From Paucimonas sp. (GTDB lineage Bacteria > Pseudomonadota > Gammaproteobacteria > Pseudomonadales > Pseudomonadaceae), in contig JAIRVG010000039.1 in NCBI GenBank assembly GCA_031253995.1, forward strand, positions 1 through 62,222: a stretch of DNA of 62,222 nucleotides, in the 5' to 3' direction. The position numbers were made by a program, and so were the translations under genes. The notes beneath the pieces were generated by a model that had not been told where the DNA came from, ran no database searches, and saw only the letters and a list, made by a program, of their open reading frames with translations. Every line of letters begins with the position of its first letter. The stretch's first letter is position 1. Shown here piece by piece: positions 32,444 to 40,622 of the stretch.

Positions 32444-33679
32444 TCAGACAGGGGTGAAGCCGCGCACCGGCAGCCGGGTCGGGCGGCGCAGGATGATGCC
32501 CTCGACCCACGGCAACCGCTCCGCCGGCACGTCCAGGCGCAGGTCCGGCAAGCGCTCGACAAGGATCTGCAGCACCGTGGTGATCTCCAGCCGGGCCAGG
32601 GCGGCGCCCATGCAGTTGTGCATGCCGTAGCCGAACTGCAGGTGGCGGCCGTCATCGCGGTCGAGGCGGATCGCCAGCGGCTCGGGGAACACCTCGGGGT
32701 CGCGGTTGGCGGCGAAGGCATCGGCGTAGATCACGCTGCCGGCGGGGATCACTCCCCAGGGTCCTTCCAGGTCGGTGCTGGCCAGGCGCGGGAAGGTCGA
32801 GATGGTGCCCAGCGGCAGCAGGCGCAGCAGCTCTTCCACCGCCGACGGGATCAACTGCGGCTCGTCCACCAGGCGGCGGTACAGCACCGGCTGGGCCAGC
32901 AGCACGTAGACCGCCTTGGTCAGCACGCTGAGGATGTTCTGGTCGCCGCCGATCAGCACGCCCAGGAGGATGCCCACCAGTTCCTTGTCGCTGAGGGCCG
33001 GCTCGCTGTCATGGCGGGCCGCGACGAAGCGCTGGATCAGCCCGTCCGGCAGGGTCGGCCGGGCTCCGGTAACCAGGTCGGTGAGGTAGTCGTAGACGCC
33101 CCAGAACTGCCGCAGCAGCTCCGGCACGTCGGCGTCCGAGGCGATCTGCACGGTGTGGCTCAGTGGCCGGTAGTAGTCGCGGTCGGCCAGGGGGATGCCC
33201 AGCAACTGGCAATCCACGGTGGACGGCACCTGCTCCAGCACCAGGCTGAACAGGTCGGCACCACGGGCCTGGCGCTGCAGCAGGTCGATGCGCTCATGGG
33301 TGACCCGCTCCACGGCCTCGCGCAGCAGGGCCACGCCGCTGGGGCTGAAGTCACGCGCCACCACCTTGCGCAGGCGGCCGTGGTCGGGAATGTCGTTGTT
33401 CAGCAGCAACTCCGGCGGAGTGATGGTGGGCAGGAAGCTCGGCCCGTCCTCCTCGTTGCAGGGGGCGCGAATGGCCCGGTTGTCCAATAGCAGCGCCTGC
33501 ACCTCGGCATGCCGGACCAGGTGGATGGCGTCGTGCCCGCTGGGCAGGCGGATGCGCTTGAAACCGCCTTCGGCGGGCAACTCCTGATAGGCCGGCGCCG
33601 CATCCAGATGCGCAATGTGGGCCACGTTGATATCGGCGAGCCGGGCGCTGCCGGGCAAGGTATCCAGGGCGATGTTCAT
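32444..33679 (-). CDS. Cytochrome P450
   Basis: A 411-residue soluble P450. The haem-thiolate loop is 'FGYGMHNCMGAALARLE' with C356, and the K-helix ExxR is E283-R286 in 'VEELLRLL'. The I-helix reads 'LLGVLIGGDQNIL' (residues 238-250): where most P450s have an acid-alcohol pair (E/D-T) for oxygen activation, this has Q247-N248. Such a change is known to accompany atypical chemistry in some P450s, so simple hydroxylation should not be assumed. The start at 33679 overlaps the HAD stop (TGATG). It probably tailors the product of the AfsA-like enzyme; ferredoxin partners are not encoded nearby. Confidence 0.93.
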   Translation of the reverse strand: MNIALDTLPGSARLADINVAHIAHLDAAPAYQELPAEGGFKRIRLPSGHDAIHLVRHAEVQALLLDNRAIRAPCNEEDGPSFLPTITPPELLLNNDIPDHGRLRKVVARDFSPSGVALLREAVERVTHERIDLLQRQARGADLFSLVLEQVPSTVDCQLLGIPLADRDYYRPLSHTVQIASDADVPELLRQFWGVYDYLTDLVTGARPTLPDGLIQRFVAARHDSEPALSDKELVGILLGVLIGGDQNILSVLTKAVYVLLAQPVLYRRLVDEPQLIPSAVEELLRLLPLGTISTFPRLASTDLEGPWGVIPAGSVIYADAFAANRDPEVFPEPLAIRLDRDDGRHLQFGYGMHNCMGAALARLEITTVLQILVERLPDLRLDVPAERLPWVEGIILRRPTRLPVRGFTPV

Positions 33680-34371
33680 CAGGCGGGTTCTCCTTGAGCG
33701 ACCGGGTGCCCCGCCGCCAGCGCAGCCACGCCGGTGAGCCGGGCAATGTCGGCCAGGGCCTGGGGGTTGCTGCGAAAGTGCACGGTCTGCCAGCCACTCG
33801 CGGCGGCCGCGGCGACGTTCTCGGCGAGGTCGTCGATCAGCAGGTTGGCGGCGGCCGGCAACCCGGCGCGCTGCAGGGCGATCGCGAAGAAACGCGCATC
33901 GGGCTTGCGGCAGCCTTCCTTGCTGGAGTCGACGATCAGGTCGGCGACCTCCTCCAGGCCGACGATGGGCCTCCAGTACGGCTCCCATTCAACGACGTTG
34001 TTGGTCAGGATGCCGATGGCAAACCCCGCCTGGTGCAGGCTGCGGGCGGCCTCGACCATGGCGGCATTGGCCTGCACGCCAGCGAACCACTGCTCGCCGA
34101 AACGGCGCAGGCGGGCCAGGGAAATGTCCGCCGGCGGCGACTGGCGTTGCAGCGCCAGCTCGACCCGGCGGCCCCATTCGTCCTCGCTGAGCAGAGCATT
34201 CTCGATCGGCGCCAGGGGCGGCACGCCCAGTTCGGCGGCCACCTCGGCAATCGCCTGTTGCAGCACCGCCGGGGCCAGTCCGGTCTTCACCTGGTACTGC
34301 TCGAACAACGCCGGGATCGGCGGCGACAGCACGCCGCCGAAATCGAACCAGACCCGCTGGATGGTACTCAT
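33679..34371 (-). CDS. HAD-superfamily hydrolase (probable phosphatase)
   Basis: A 230-residue HAD protein with an alpha-helical cap. Motif I is 'VWFDFGGVLS' (D10 nucleophile, G12 in place of the usual second aspartate, as in YihX-like and epoxide-hydrolase N-domain members), motif II is 'GILTNNV', motif III is 'GCRKPDARFF' and motif IV is 'LLIDDLAENV'. It overlaps both the AfsA-like gene before it and the P450 gene after it through TGATG junctions. In butyrolactone biosynthesis a phosphatase removes phosphate from the AfsA product, so this is a plausible enzyme for that step. The G at position 12 makes phosphatase activity less certain. Confidence 0.87.
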   Translation of the reverse strand: MSTIQRVWFDFGGVLSPPIPALFEQYQVKTGLAPAVLQQAIAEVAAELGVPPLAPIENALLSEDEWGRRVELALQRQSPPADISLARLRRFGEQWFAGVQANAAMVEAARSLHQAGFAIGILTNNVVEWEPYWRPIVGLEEVADLIVDSSKEGCRKPDARFFAIALQRAGLPAAANLLIDDLAENVAAAAASGWQTVHFRSNPQALADIARLTGVAALAAGHPVAQGEPA

Positions 34372-35417
34372 CAGGCACCTCCCACGGCAGCCAGGGCCGC
34401 CGGCTGGACCAGCCGCTGCAACTCGACCTCGGCGCTGGCCAGCTCGGCCCCGCCCTGCTCCACCGTCAGCGCCAGCAGCACGCGCCCGTCCTCGGCCAGC
34501 CTGAGGCTGCCCAGATGCGCCTTGACCCGCGTCGCCAGGCCGAACTCGCCGAAGCGCGCGAACACCACCTTGGCCCGGCCCAGCAGCAGTTCGTCCGGGG
34601 CCAGCCCGGCCTGGCGCTTGGCGGCCAGCAGGGCGATCTGGCGGAAGCCTTCGAGCAGCAGCATGCCGGGGATATGGTCCAGCGGATGGTCGAAGATCGC
34701 CGGATTGGCCTGGTCGACGATCAGGCTGCCCACCAGCTGGCCGTCCTCCACCTCGATCTCGCGACCGAGCACCACGTTGTTCAACCAGTGCCGACCGACC
34801 TGGAACGGCGCCAGCGGCGCCGGCAACTGGGCCTTCGGATCGGCCTGGGGGGCGACGGCGGCAATGGCGCGGCTGCGCATCTTGTGCCAGGCGGCATCGG
34901 GCATCCAGCGGATCGCCATGCGCTCGTGGCGGGCGGCGACACGACCGTTGAGGCTCAGGGACATGTCCAGGGTCACGCCGCTGCGCTGGCCATGGCGCAC
35001 GTACTCGTCCACCACCCGCACCTCGATCAGCGCCGAGGCCGGACGCACCCCCACCACCAGGGCTTCGCGCTCGACGATCCAGGTGTCGCTGTCCAGATAG
35101 ATGAATTTGTCGTTGGCACTCACGTCGAGGAAGGCGTGGGACACATAGATCGACGCCTGGCGGAACACTTCCAGCAACAGCAGGGTGTCGTAGTGGGCGT
35201 CGCGATGGGTGTGCTCGCTGAAGTAGCTGTGGGTCCGCGGCAACTGCGCCAGGCAGCGGAAATGGCCGTCGGCGATACGCTGGGCGCCGGTCAGGAACAC
35301 TTCGCTGACCGCCGCGCGGTGCACCATGCCGCGGGGCACGGTGTTCTCTTCGACATTGGCGGCGAGGACCACGGCCGGGTCCAGTGCGATGGAGTCGGGA
35401 TGCTGCAAGCTCGTCAT
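34371..35417 (-). CDS. AfsA/ScbA-type gamma-butyrolactone biosynthesis protein homologue
   Basis: A 348-residue protein with two AfsA hot-dog repeats. Repeat 1 (about 30-170) has 'VHRAAVSEVFLTGAQ', 'LPRTHSYFSE' and 'DTLLLLEVFRQASIYVSHAF' (E83, R86). Repeat 2 (about 205-335) has 'GRHWLNNVVLGREIEVEDG', 'DHPLDHIPGMLLLEGFRQIA' (E256, R259). ScbA depends on an equivalent Glu in the first repeat and Arg in the second. In Streptomyces these enzymes condense a beta-ketoacyl thioester with dihydroxyacetone phosphate to start signalling butyrolactones. It opens a four-gene, tightly coupled cassette and is divergent from the TonB-receptor operon. GAGG precedes the ATG. The product in this organism is unknown. 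Confidence 0.9.
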   Translation of the reverse strand: MTSLQHPDSIALDPAVVLAANVEENTVPRGMVHRAAVSEVFLTGAQRIADGHFRCLAQLPRTHSYFSEHTHRDAHYDTLLLLEVFRQASIYVSHAFLDVSANDKFIYLDSDTWIVEREALVVGVRPASALIEVRVVDEYVRHGQRSGVTLDMSLSLNGRVAARHERMAIRWMPDAAWHKMRSRAIAAVAPQADPKAQLPAPLAPFQVGRHWLNNVVLGREIEVEDGQLVGSLIVDQANPAIFDHPLDHIPGMLLLEGFRQIALLAAKRQAGLAPDELLLGRAKVVFARFGEFGLATRVKAHLGSLRLAEDGRVLLALTVEQGGAELASAEVELQRLVQPAALAAVGGA

Positions 35418-35549
35418 GAATCAGGCCTCGTCAGGTTGTACGCAAGGGGGTGGATCTGTTCTTGCTGTGCAACTGGCAGGCGGCTTTTTCACTGGAGTGA
35501 CAGACCGATTGGTTACTTGCTTATAGCCGCAGAAAAGGAAGGCAGGCCT

Positions 35550-35559
35550 GGTTATAACC
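35550..35559. promoter_or_regulatory. Palindrome GGTTATAACC in the divergent promoter region
   Basis: A perfect 10-base palindrome in the 250-base gap between the divergent AfsA-like and TonB-receptor genes. It is about 110 bases before the receptor ATG and could be a shared operator or part of a -10 region. I could not identify a convincing FecI-type promoter here. Confidence 0.35.
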
Positions 35560-35667
35560 TGCGAACAACAAGTTCTAATCCCGCCACTGAAAATCCCGGG
35601 GCGCCATCGCTCAAGGTCGGAAACAACAGCCAACACCTGTTCGCACCGCCTCGACCCGGAGCCTTCC

Positions 35668-38352
35668 ATGTCCCGACGCTTTACCCTCACCCCACTGGCC
35701 TGCGCCCTGGCCCTGCATCTCCTGCCCGTCAGCGCCATGGCCGAGACCACCTTGCCGGCCAGCCAGCAACAGCAGATCGACTACGACATCCCCGCCGGCA
35801 GCCTCGAAGACGTGTTGCTGGCGATCTCGCAACGCAGCGGCAATGCCATCGCCTATGACCAGGAGCAAGTCATCGGCTTGCACGGCCCGGCCATTCGCGG
35901 CCGTCTCACCCGCCAGCAGGCACTGGACACCGCTCTGCGTGGCAGCGGCCTGGGCTACAGCAGCACGCCGAGCGGCGCGGTGCGCATCCATCGCCAGGCC
36001 GATGCCAGCCCCGCCAGCTCGCCCCTGACCCCCGCCGCCGCGCCACGCCTCGGCGCGGTGCAGGTGATCGGCACCCGACGCAGCGATGTCGGCGCCCTGC
36101 AAGGCGCCGCGCCGGTGGACATCATCGGCGGCGACGAACTGCGCCGCACCGGCCAGGACAGCCTGGCCAGGGCCCTGGAAAACCTCGTGCCGTCGGTGAC
36201 CTACCCGCAGATCAACGGCACCGACGGCGTCTCCGCGCAGCGTCCGGTGCTGCTGCGCGGGCTGGCCGCCGACCAGGTGCTGGTGCTGGTCAACGGCAAG
36301 CGCCGCCACGCCTCGGCCTTCGTCAACACCAAGGCCACCCTCGGCCGCGGCTCGCAGGCGGTGGACCTGGCGACAATCCCGGTATCGGCCATCGACCATA
36401 TCGAACTGCTGCGCGACGGCGCCTCGGCGCAATACGGCTCCGACGCCATCGCCGGGGTGATCAACATCGTGCTCAAGGACCAGGACCACGGTGGCGAAGC
36501 CCAGGCCACCATCGGCCAATACACCAAGGGCGACGGCTTCAGCCGCTCGCTGTCCGGCTGGAAAGGTTTCAGCCTGCCCGGCGACGGCTACCTGACCTTC
36601 AGCGCCGAGGGCGTGGAAAACGAACGCACCTCCACCGCCGGTGCCGACCTGCGCCAGTTCTATCCGGCCGGCGACGCCCGCGAGGCCGATGCCGACCGGC
36701 ACTGGCGCTACGGCTCGCCCGGGCTGGGCGACTGGAAGATCGGCGTCAACGCCGGCACCTTCCTCAACGACGCCACCGAGCTGTACGGCTTCGCCACCTA
36801 CCAGGACCGCACCGCCGAGTCCCAGGCCGTGTTCCGCCGGCCCATCGACGCCAACAACATCACCAGCGTCTATCCCGACGGCTTCCTGCCGCTGCTCGAT
36901 GTGCGCTCGCGGGACGCGGCCGCCACCACCGGGATCAAGTTCGAGGATGCCCTGCTCGGCCGCTTCGACCTCAGCGCCACCTATGGCCGCAACCGCATCG
37001 ACTATCACCTCGGCGACTCGATCAACGCCAGCCTCGGCGCCGGCAGCCCGCGCAGCTTCGACGCCGGTGCGCTGGTCAACGACCAGGCGCAGCTGAGCCT
37101 CGACCACGTCAAGGAGTTCGCCGTGGGCTACGGTGCCGGCCCCCTGGTGTTTTCCAGCGGCCTGGCCTGGCGCGACGAAGGCTATGAGGTGATCGCCGGC
37201 GACACCGCGTCGTGGATCCAGGGCAGCGTGCTGCCGACCCGCGCAGGGGGTGCCCAGGGGTTTCCCGGTACCCAGCCAAGTGATGAAGGCCGCTATTCAC
37301 GCAAGGTCTTCGGCGGCTACCTGGGCCTCGAACAGCAATTGACCGAAGCCTTGCAAGTGGGCGTGGCGGCGCGCAGCGAGCATTACGACGACTTCGGCAC
37401 CACCACCACCGGCAAGTTTTCGCTGCGCTACGACTTCACCGAGCGCTTCGCCCTGCGCTCGACCCTGAGCAGCGGCTACCGCGCGCCAACCCTGGGGCAG
37501 ATCGGCACTTCAGCGACCCAGACCGAATTCGTCGCCGGCGATCCCACCGCCTACCAGGTCGGCACCGTCAGCGTCGATACCGCGGTGGCCCGTGCCCTCG
37601 GCGCCAGCGACCTGAAACCGGAGAAATCCACCAACTTTTCGGTGGGCCTGGTGTGGCAGCCGGTGGACGATGCCAGCCTGACCCTCGACGCCTACCAGAT
37701 CCGCATCAAGGACCGCATCGCCCTGTCGGAAACCCTGCGCGGCGCCACGGTCAGCCAGATCCTGAGCAGCCAGGGCTACGGCAACTACTCCGGGGTGAGC
37801 TTCTTCACCAACGCCCTCGACACCCGTACCCATGGCGTGGACCTGATCGGCCGCTACCGCCTGGGCCTGAGCGAGGTCGGCGAGCTGACCTTCAGCGGCG
37901 GCTTCAACTGGAGCAAGACCCAGGTCACCGACATCCAGGACAACCCCGGCCCGCTGGCCGGCACCGGCATCGTGCTGATCAACCGCGAAGCGCTGAGCTA
38001 CGTACAGAGCGCCAGCCCGCAGAGCAAGCTGGTGCTCGGCGTCGACTGGCGCCAGGGCCCCTGGTCGGCCAACTTCACCAGCCTGCGCTATGGCCGCTAC
38101 ACCCTCGATTCCAACGCCGGACCACAGTCCGACCAGACCTTCGCCAGCCAGTGGGTGAGCAACGCCAGCCTGTCCTGGGATGCCGATCCGGCACTCACCC
38201 TCACTCTCGGCGCCAACAACCTGTTCGACAGCTACCCCGACAAGATCGACGTCGCCAACCGCTTCGTCGGCGGTCGCGTGCAGTACCAGAGCATCTCGCC
38301 GGCCGGTGCCGAAGGCGCCTTCTACTACCTCAAGGCCAACTACCGCTTCTGA
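35668..38352 (+). CDS. TonB-dependent receptor with N-terminal STN signalling domain
   Basis: An 894-residue outer-membrane receptor. The signal peptide spans about 1-25 ('ALALHLLPVSAMA'), the STN domain about 30-105 ('IDYDIPAGSLEDVLLAISQR', 'GRLTRQQALDTALRGSGLGY'), the plug about 125-245 ('GDELRRTGQDSLARALENLV', 'QVLVLVNGKRRHASAFVNTK', 'ELLRDGASAQYGSDAIAGVI'), then a 22-strand barrel ending 'YYLKANYRF' with terminal Phe. The STN domain marks transducers that signal to FecR-type anti-sigma factors, and an orphan FecR lies 5.6 kb away. The 'YGSDAIAGVINIVLKD' plug resembles non-siderophore receptors. It is the first gene of a nine-gene operon; the ligand is unknown, possibly a sulfur compound. 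Confidence 0.93.
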   Translation: MSRRFTLTPLACALALHLLPVSAMAETTLPASQQQQIDYDIPAGSLEDVLLAISQRSGNAIAYDQEQVIGLHGPAIRGRLTRQQALDTALRGSGLGYSSTPSGAVRIHRQADASPASSPLTPAAAPRLGAVQVIGTRRSDVGALQGAAPVDIIGGDELRRTGQDSLARALENLVPSVTYPQINGTDGVSAQRPVLLRGLAADQVLVLVNGKRRHASAFVNTKATLGRGSQAVDLATIPVSAIDHIELLRDGASAQYGSDAIAGVINIVLKDQDHGGEAQATIGQYTKGDGFSRSLSGWKGFSLPGDGYLTFSAEGVENERTSTAGADLRQFYPAGDAREADADRHWRYGSPGLGDWKIGVNAGTFLNDATELYGFATYQDRTAESQAVFRRPIDANNITSVYPDGFLPLLDVRSRDAAATTGIKFEDALLGRFDLSATYGRNRIDYHLGDSINASLGAGSPRSFDAGALVNDQAQLSLDHVKEFAVGYGAGPLVFSSGLAWRDEGYEVIAGDTASWIQGSVLPTRAGGAQGFPGTQPSDEGRYSRKVFGGYLGLEQQLTEALQVGVAARSEHYDDFGTTTTGKFSLRYDFTERFALRSTLSSGYRAPTLGQIGTSATQTEFVAGDPTAYQVGTVSVDTAVARALGASDLKPEKSTNFSVGLVWQPVDDASLTLDAYQIRIKDRIALSETLRGATVSQILSSQGYGNYSGVSFFTNALDTRTHGVDLIGRYRLGLSEVGELTFSGGFNWSKTQVTDIQDNPGPLAGTGIVLINREALSYVQSASPQSKLVLGVDWRQGPWSANFTSLRYGRYTLDSNAGPQSDQTFASQWVSNASLSWDADPALTLTLGANNLFDSYPDKIDVANRFVGGRVQYQSISPAGAEGAFYYLKANYRF

Positions 38353-38378
38353 TCCGCCACCCGCACAGGAAAACCGCC

Positions 38379-39053
38379 ATGACCACCCTGATCGACCCTC
38401 GCGATCCGTTGTTCATCGTCCAGCAGTTCGAAAAGGACTTCGCCAGCGCCCGCCAGTTGCTGCAGCAGCACCAGGCGCTGTCGGCCAACCAGGCCGGCAA
38501 CATCAGCCTGCGCCTGCCGGGCGAAGAACAGCTGCTGATCGCCACGCTCAACGGGCCCGACGCCGGCACCGCCGCCCTGCTCGATTTCGACCTGCAACGC
38601 AGCCAGGGCAGCCTCACCGAGAACCTGCGCGAAGTCGCCGCGCTGCACGTGGCGATCTACCGCGAGCGGCCACAGGTACGCTCGGTGATCCACACCCACT
38701 CGCCGTACCTCAGCGCGTTCGCCATCGCCGGCCGGCCGCTGCGCCCGCATGCCAGCCAGTTGCTCGGCGTGCTCGACGAAGACCAGGAAATACCCCTCAC
38801 CGCCTGGGGGCCGCGCTACTCGGCGGAACCGGTGGTCGCCGCGCTGCGCGAACACCCCCGCGCCCCTGCCGCGCTGCTGGCCAACCACGGCCCGTTCGCC
38901 TGGAGCGAGCGCGACCTGCTGGCCACTACCCGCCTGCTGATCAACCTGGAAGAGTCGGCCCACCTGACCTGGCTCGCCGCCCAGCTGGGCACGCCGCAGC
39001 CGTTCCCGGCCGGCGCCGCGGCCTTGTCGCGCCAGGGCTGGGTGGCGCCATGA
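38379..39053 (+). CDS. Class II aldolase/adducin family protein
   Basis: A 224-residue cytosolic protein of the fuculose-phosphate aldolase / MtnB fold. Zinc ligands are suggested by 'VRSVIHTHSPYLSAF' and 'ALLANHGPFAWSERDL'; 'ALSANQAGNISLRLPGE' is the conserved N-terminal glycine-rich loop; and 'REVAALHVAIYRERP' carries the catalytic-type glutamate region. AGGA precedes the ATG. The family cleaves or dehydrates hydroxyketone phosphates or related acids. Its stop overlaps the binding-protein start (ATGA). Its role in this operon is unclear; processing of the carbon skeleton left after C-S cleavage is a guess. Confidence 0.87.
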   Translation: MTTLIDPRDPLFIVQQFEKDFASARQLLQQHQALSANQAGNISLRLPGEEQLLIATLNGPDAGTAALLDFDLQRSQGSLTENLREVAALHVAIYRERPQVRSVIHTHSPYLSAFAIAGRPLRPHASQLLGVLDEDQEIPLTAWGPRYSAEPVVAALREHPRAPAALLANHGPFAWSERDLLATTRLLINLEESAHLTWLAAQLGTPQPFPAGAAALSRQGWVAP

Positions 39054-39877
39054 AGCGCCTCCTGTGCCTGGCGGCGCTGCTGCTCAGCGCCGGTGCCAGC
39101 GCCGAGCCGTTGCTGGAACGGGCGGTGGCGCGCGGCGTGCTCAACGTGTGCAGCGGCGACGAGTTCCCGCCGTTCCGCTTCCTCGATCCGCAGGGTCGCC
39201 CCGCCGGGCTGATCCCCGACCTGATCGGCGACCTGCACCAGCAGCTCTCCGCTCGCGTCGGCAAGGAGCTGGAACTGCGCCTGGTGCAGGTCAACCCGGT
39301 CAACCGCATCCTGTTCCTGCAACAGGGCCGCTGCGACCTGCTGGTGACCTCGATGCTCGACACCCCGGCGCGGCGCCAGCAGGTGGACTTCGCCAGCCCC
39401 GGCTTCTACAGCTCCGCCGCCACCGTGTTCGCGCCCAAGGCCACGCCGCTCACGGACTGGCAACAGTTGCGCGGCAAGGCGCTGTGCGCGCCGGCCACCA
39501 GCGTCTGGGTGCGACCGCTGGAAGAGCGCTACGGGGTGCGCTTCGTCTCGTTCAACGGCAGCGCCGAGGTGCGCAAGGCGGTGGCCGACCAGCGCTGCCT
39601 CGGCGCCTTGGGCGATGACGTGCTGTACCAGGCCCTGGCTGCCACGCCGGGTTGGCAAGACTACGAGGTCAAGCTGCCCGGACAGGACCCGGCGCCCTGG
39701 GGCATCGCCCTGCGCAAGGAGCAACCGGCGCTGCTCGCTGCACTGTCGCAGATCGTCGAGGGCTGGCACGCCGAAGGCCTGGTCATCGCCCTGGAACAGC
39801 GCTACGGCCTGGCGCCCAACCCCTGGCTCGCCGCCCAGCACCAGCGGGCCCTGCGTCCGGTGGCCAGCCATGACTGA
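39050..39877 (+). CDS. Amino-acid ABC transporter substrate-binding protein
   Basis: A 275-residue family-3 binding protein with a signal peptide (about 1-18, 'LLCLAALLLSAGASA'). It shows 'AVARGVLNVCSGDEFPPFRF', 'GLIPDLIGDLHQQL', the hinge 'DLLVTSMLDTPARRQQVDFA' and 'GKALCAPATSVWVRPLEERY'. There are three or four cysteines in the mature part ('NVCSGD', 'GRCDLL', 'LCAPAT', 'RCLGAL'), which is uncommon for this family. Two permease genes follow with overlaps, but no ATPase gene is present in the operon. Confidence 0.92.
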   Translation: MKRLLCLAALLLSAGASAEPLLERAVARGVLNVCSGDEFPPFRFLDPQGRPAGLIPDLIGDLHQQLSARVGKELELRLVQVNPVNRILFLQQGRCDLLVTSMLDTPARRQQVDFASPGFYSSAATVFAPKATPLTDWQQLRGKALCAPATSVWVRPLEERYGVRFVSFNGSAEVRKAVADQRCLGALGDDVLYQALAATPGWQDYEVKLPGQDPAPWGIALRKEQPALLAALSQIVEGWHAEGLVIALEQRYGLAPNPWLAAQHQRALRPVASHD

Positions 39878-40622
39878 CGGGCAACTGCAAGCCTGGCTGG
39901 AAGGCCATGGCCTGGTCCTCAGCGTGCTCTGGGACCCAATCGACCGCAGCCGCCTGCTCGAAGGCCTGGGCCTGACCCTGGTCATGGCGCTGGCCTGCGG
40001 CGCCGTCTCGCTGCTGATCGGTGCCCTCGGCGTTGCCGCCCAGTACAGTGCCCGGCCCTGGCTGCGCGGGCTGGTCAACGGCTATGTGGCGCTGTGGCGC
40101 AGCACGCCGTTGCTGGTGCAACTGTTCTTTCTCTACTTCGGCATCGGCGCCCTGCTGCCGCTGACCACCGGCGAAGACGGCGGCCCGGTGCGCCTGCTCG
40201 GCGGCACCGGCTGGGCGATCATCGCCATCGCCCTGTACAGCGGCGCCTTCCAGATCGAAGCCCTGCGCGCCGGCATCGACGCGGTGCCCCGGGGCCTGCG
40301 CGAAAGTGCCACCGCCCTGGGCCTGCACGGCGTGCCGCTATGGCGCCATATCCTCCTGCCGCTGGCGCTGCGCAACAGCCTGCCGGCCCTGGGCAACAAC
40401 CTGGTGCAGACCCTCAAGGCGACCTCGGTGGCCTACGCGGTGGCCGCGCCGGAACTGCTCTACGCCGCCAACCGCATCTGGTCGGACCGCTTCAACGTCG
40501 GCGAAATGATGCAGGTGCTGCTGCTCACCTGGCTGCTGCTGATCGGCACCTGCACCTGGCTGCTCGGCCGCCTTGAAGCGCACCTGCGCCTGCCCGGACG
40601 CGGAGGCGCCGATGCTCGCTGA
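39870..40622 (+). CDS. Amino-acid ABC transporter permease, first subunit
   Basis: A 250-residue permease of the HisM/HisQ family with about five helices. The sequence shows 'YVALWRSTPLLVQLFFLYFG' and the EAA loop 'VPRGLRESATALGLHGVPLW', followed by 'HILLPLALRNSLPALGNNLV'. It overlaps the binding-protein gene by 8 bases and the second permease by 11. The transporter must borrow an ATPase, since none is encoded between 35668 and 47138. Confidence 0.92.
   Translation: MTDGQLQAWLEGHGLVLSVLWDPIDRSRLLEGLGLTLVMALACGAVSLLIGALGVAAQYSARPWLRGLVNGYVALWRSTPLLVQLFFLYFGIGALLPLTTGEDGGPVRLLGGTGWAIIAIALYSGAFQIEALRAGIDAVPRGLRESATALGLHGVPLWRHILLPLALRNSLPALGNNLVQTLKATSVAYAVAAPELLYAANRIWSDRFNVGEMMQVLLLTWLLLIGTCTWLLGRLEAHLRLPGRGGADAR

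Noticed and set aside
30764..33490. 908-codon plus-strand open frame
   Set aside because: It is antisense to the DHA2 exporter and P450 genes; Q, R, H and G-rich shadow sequence.
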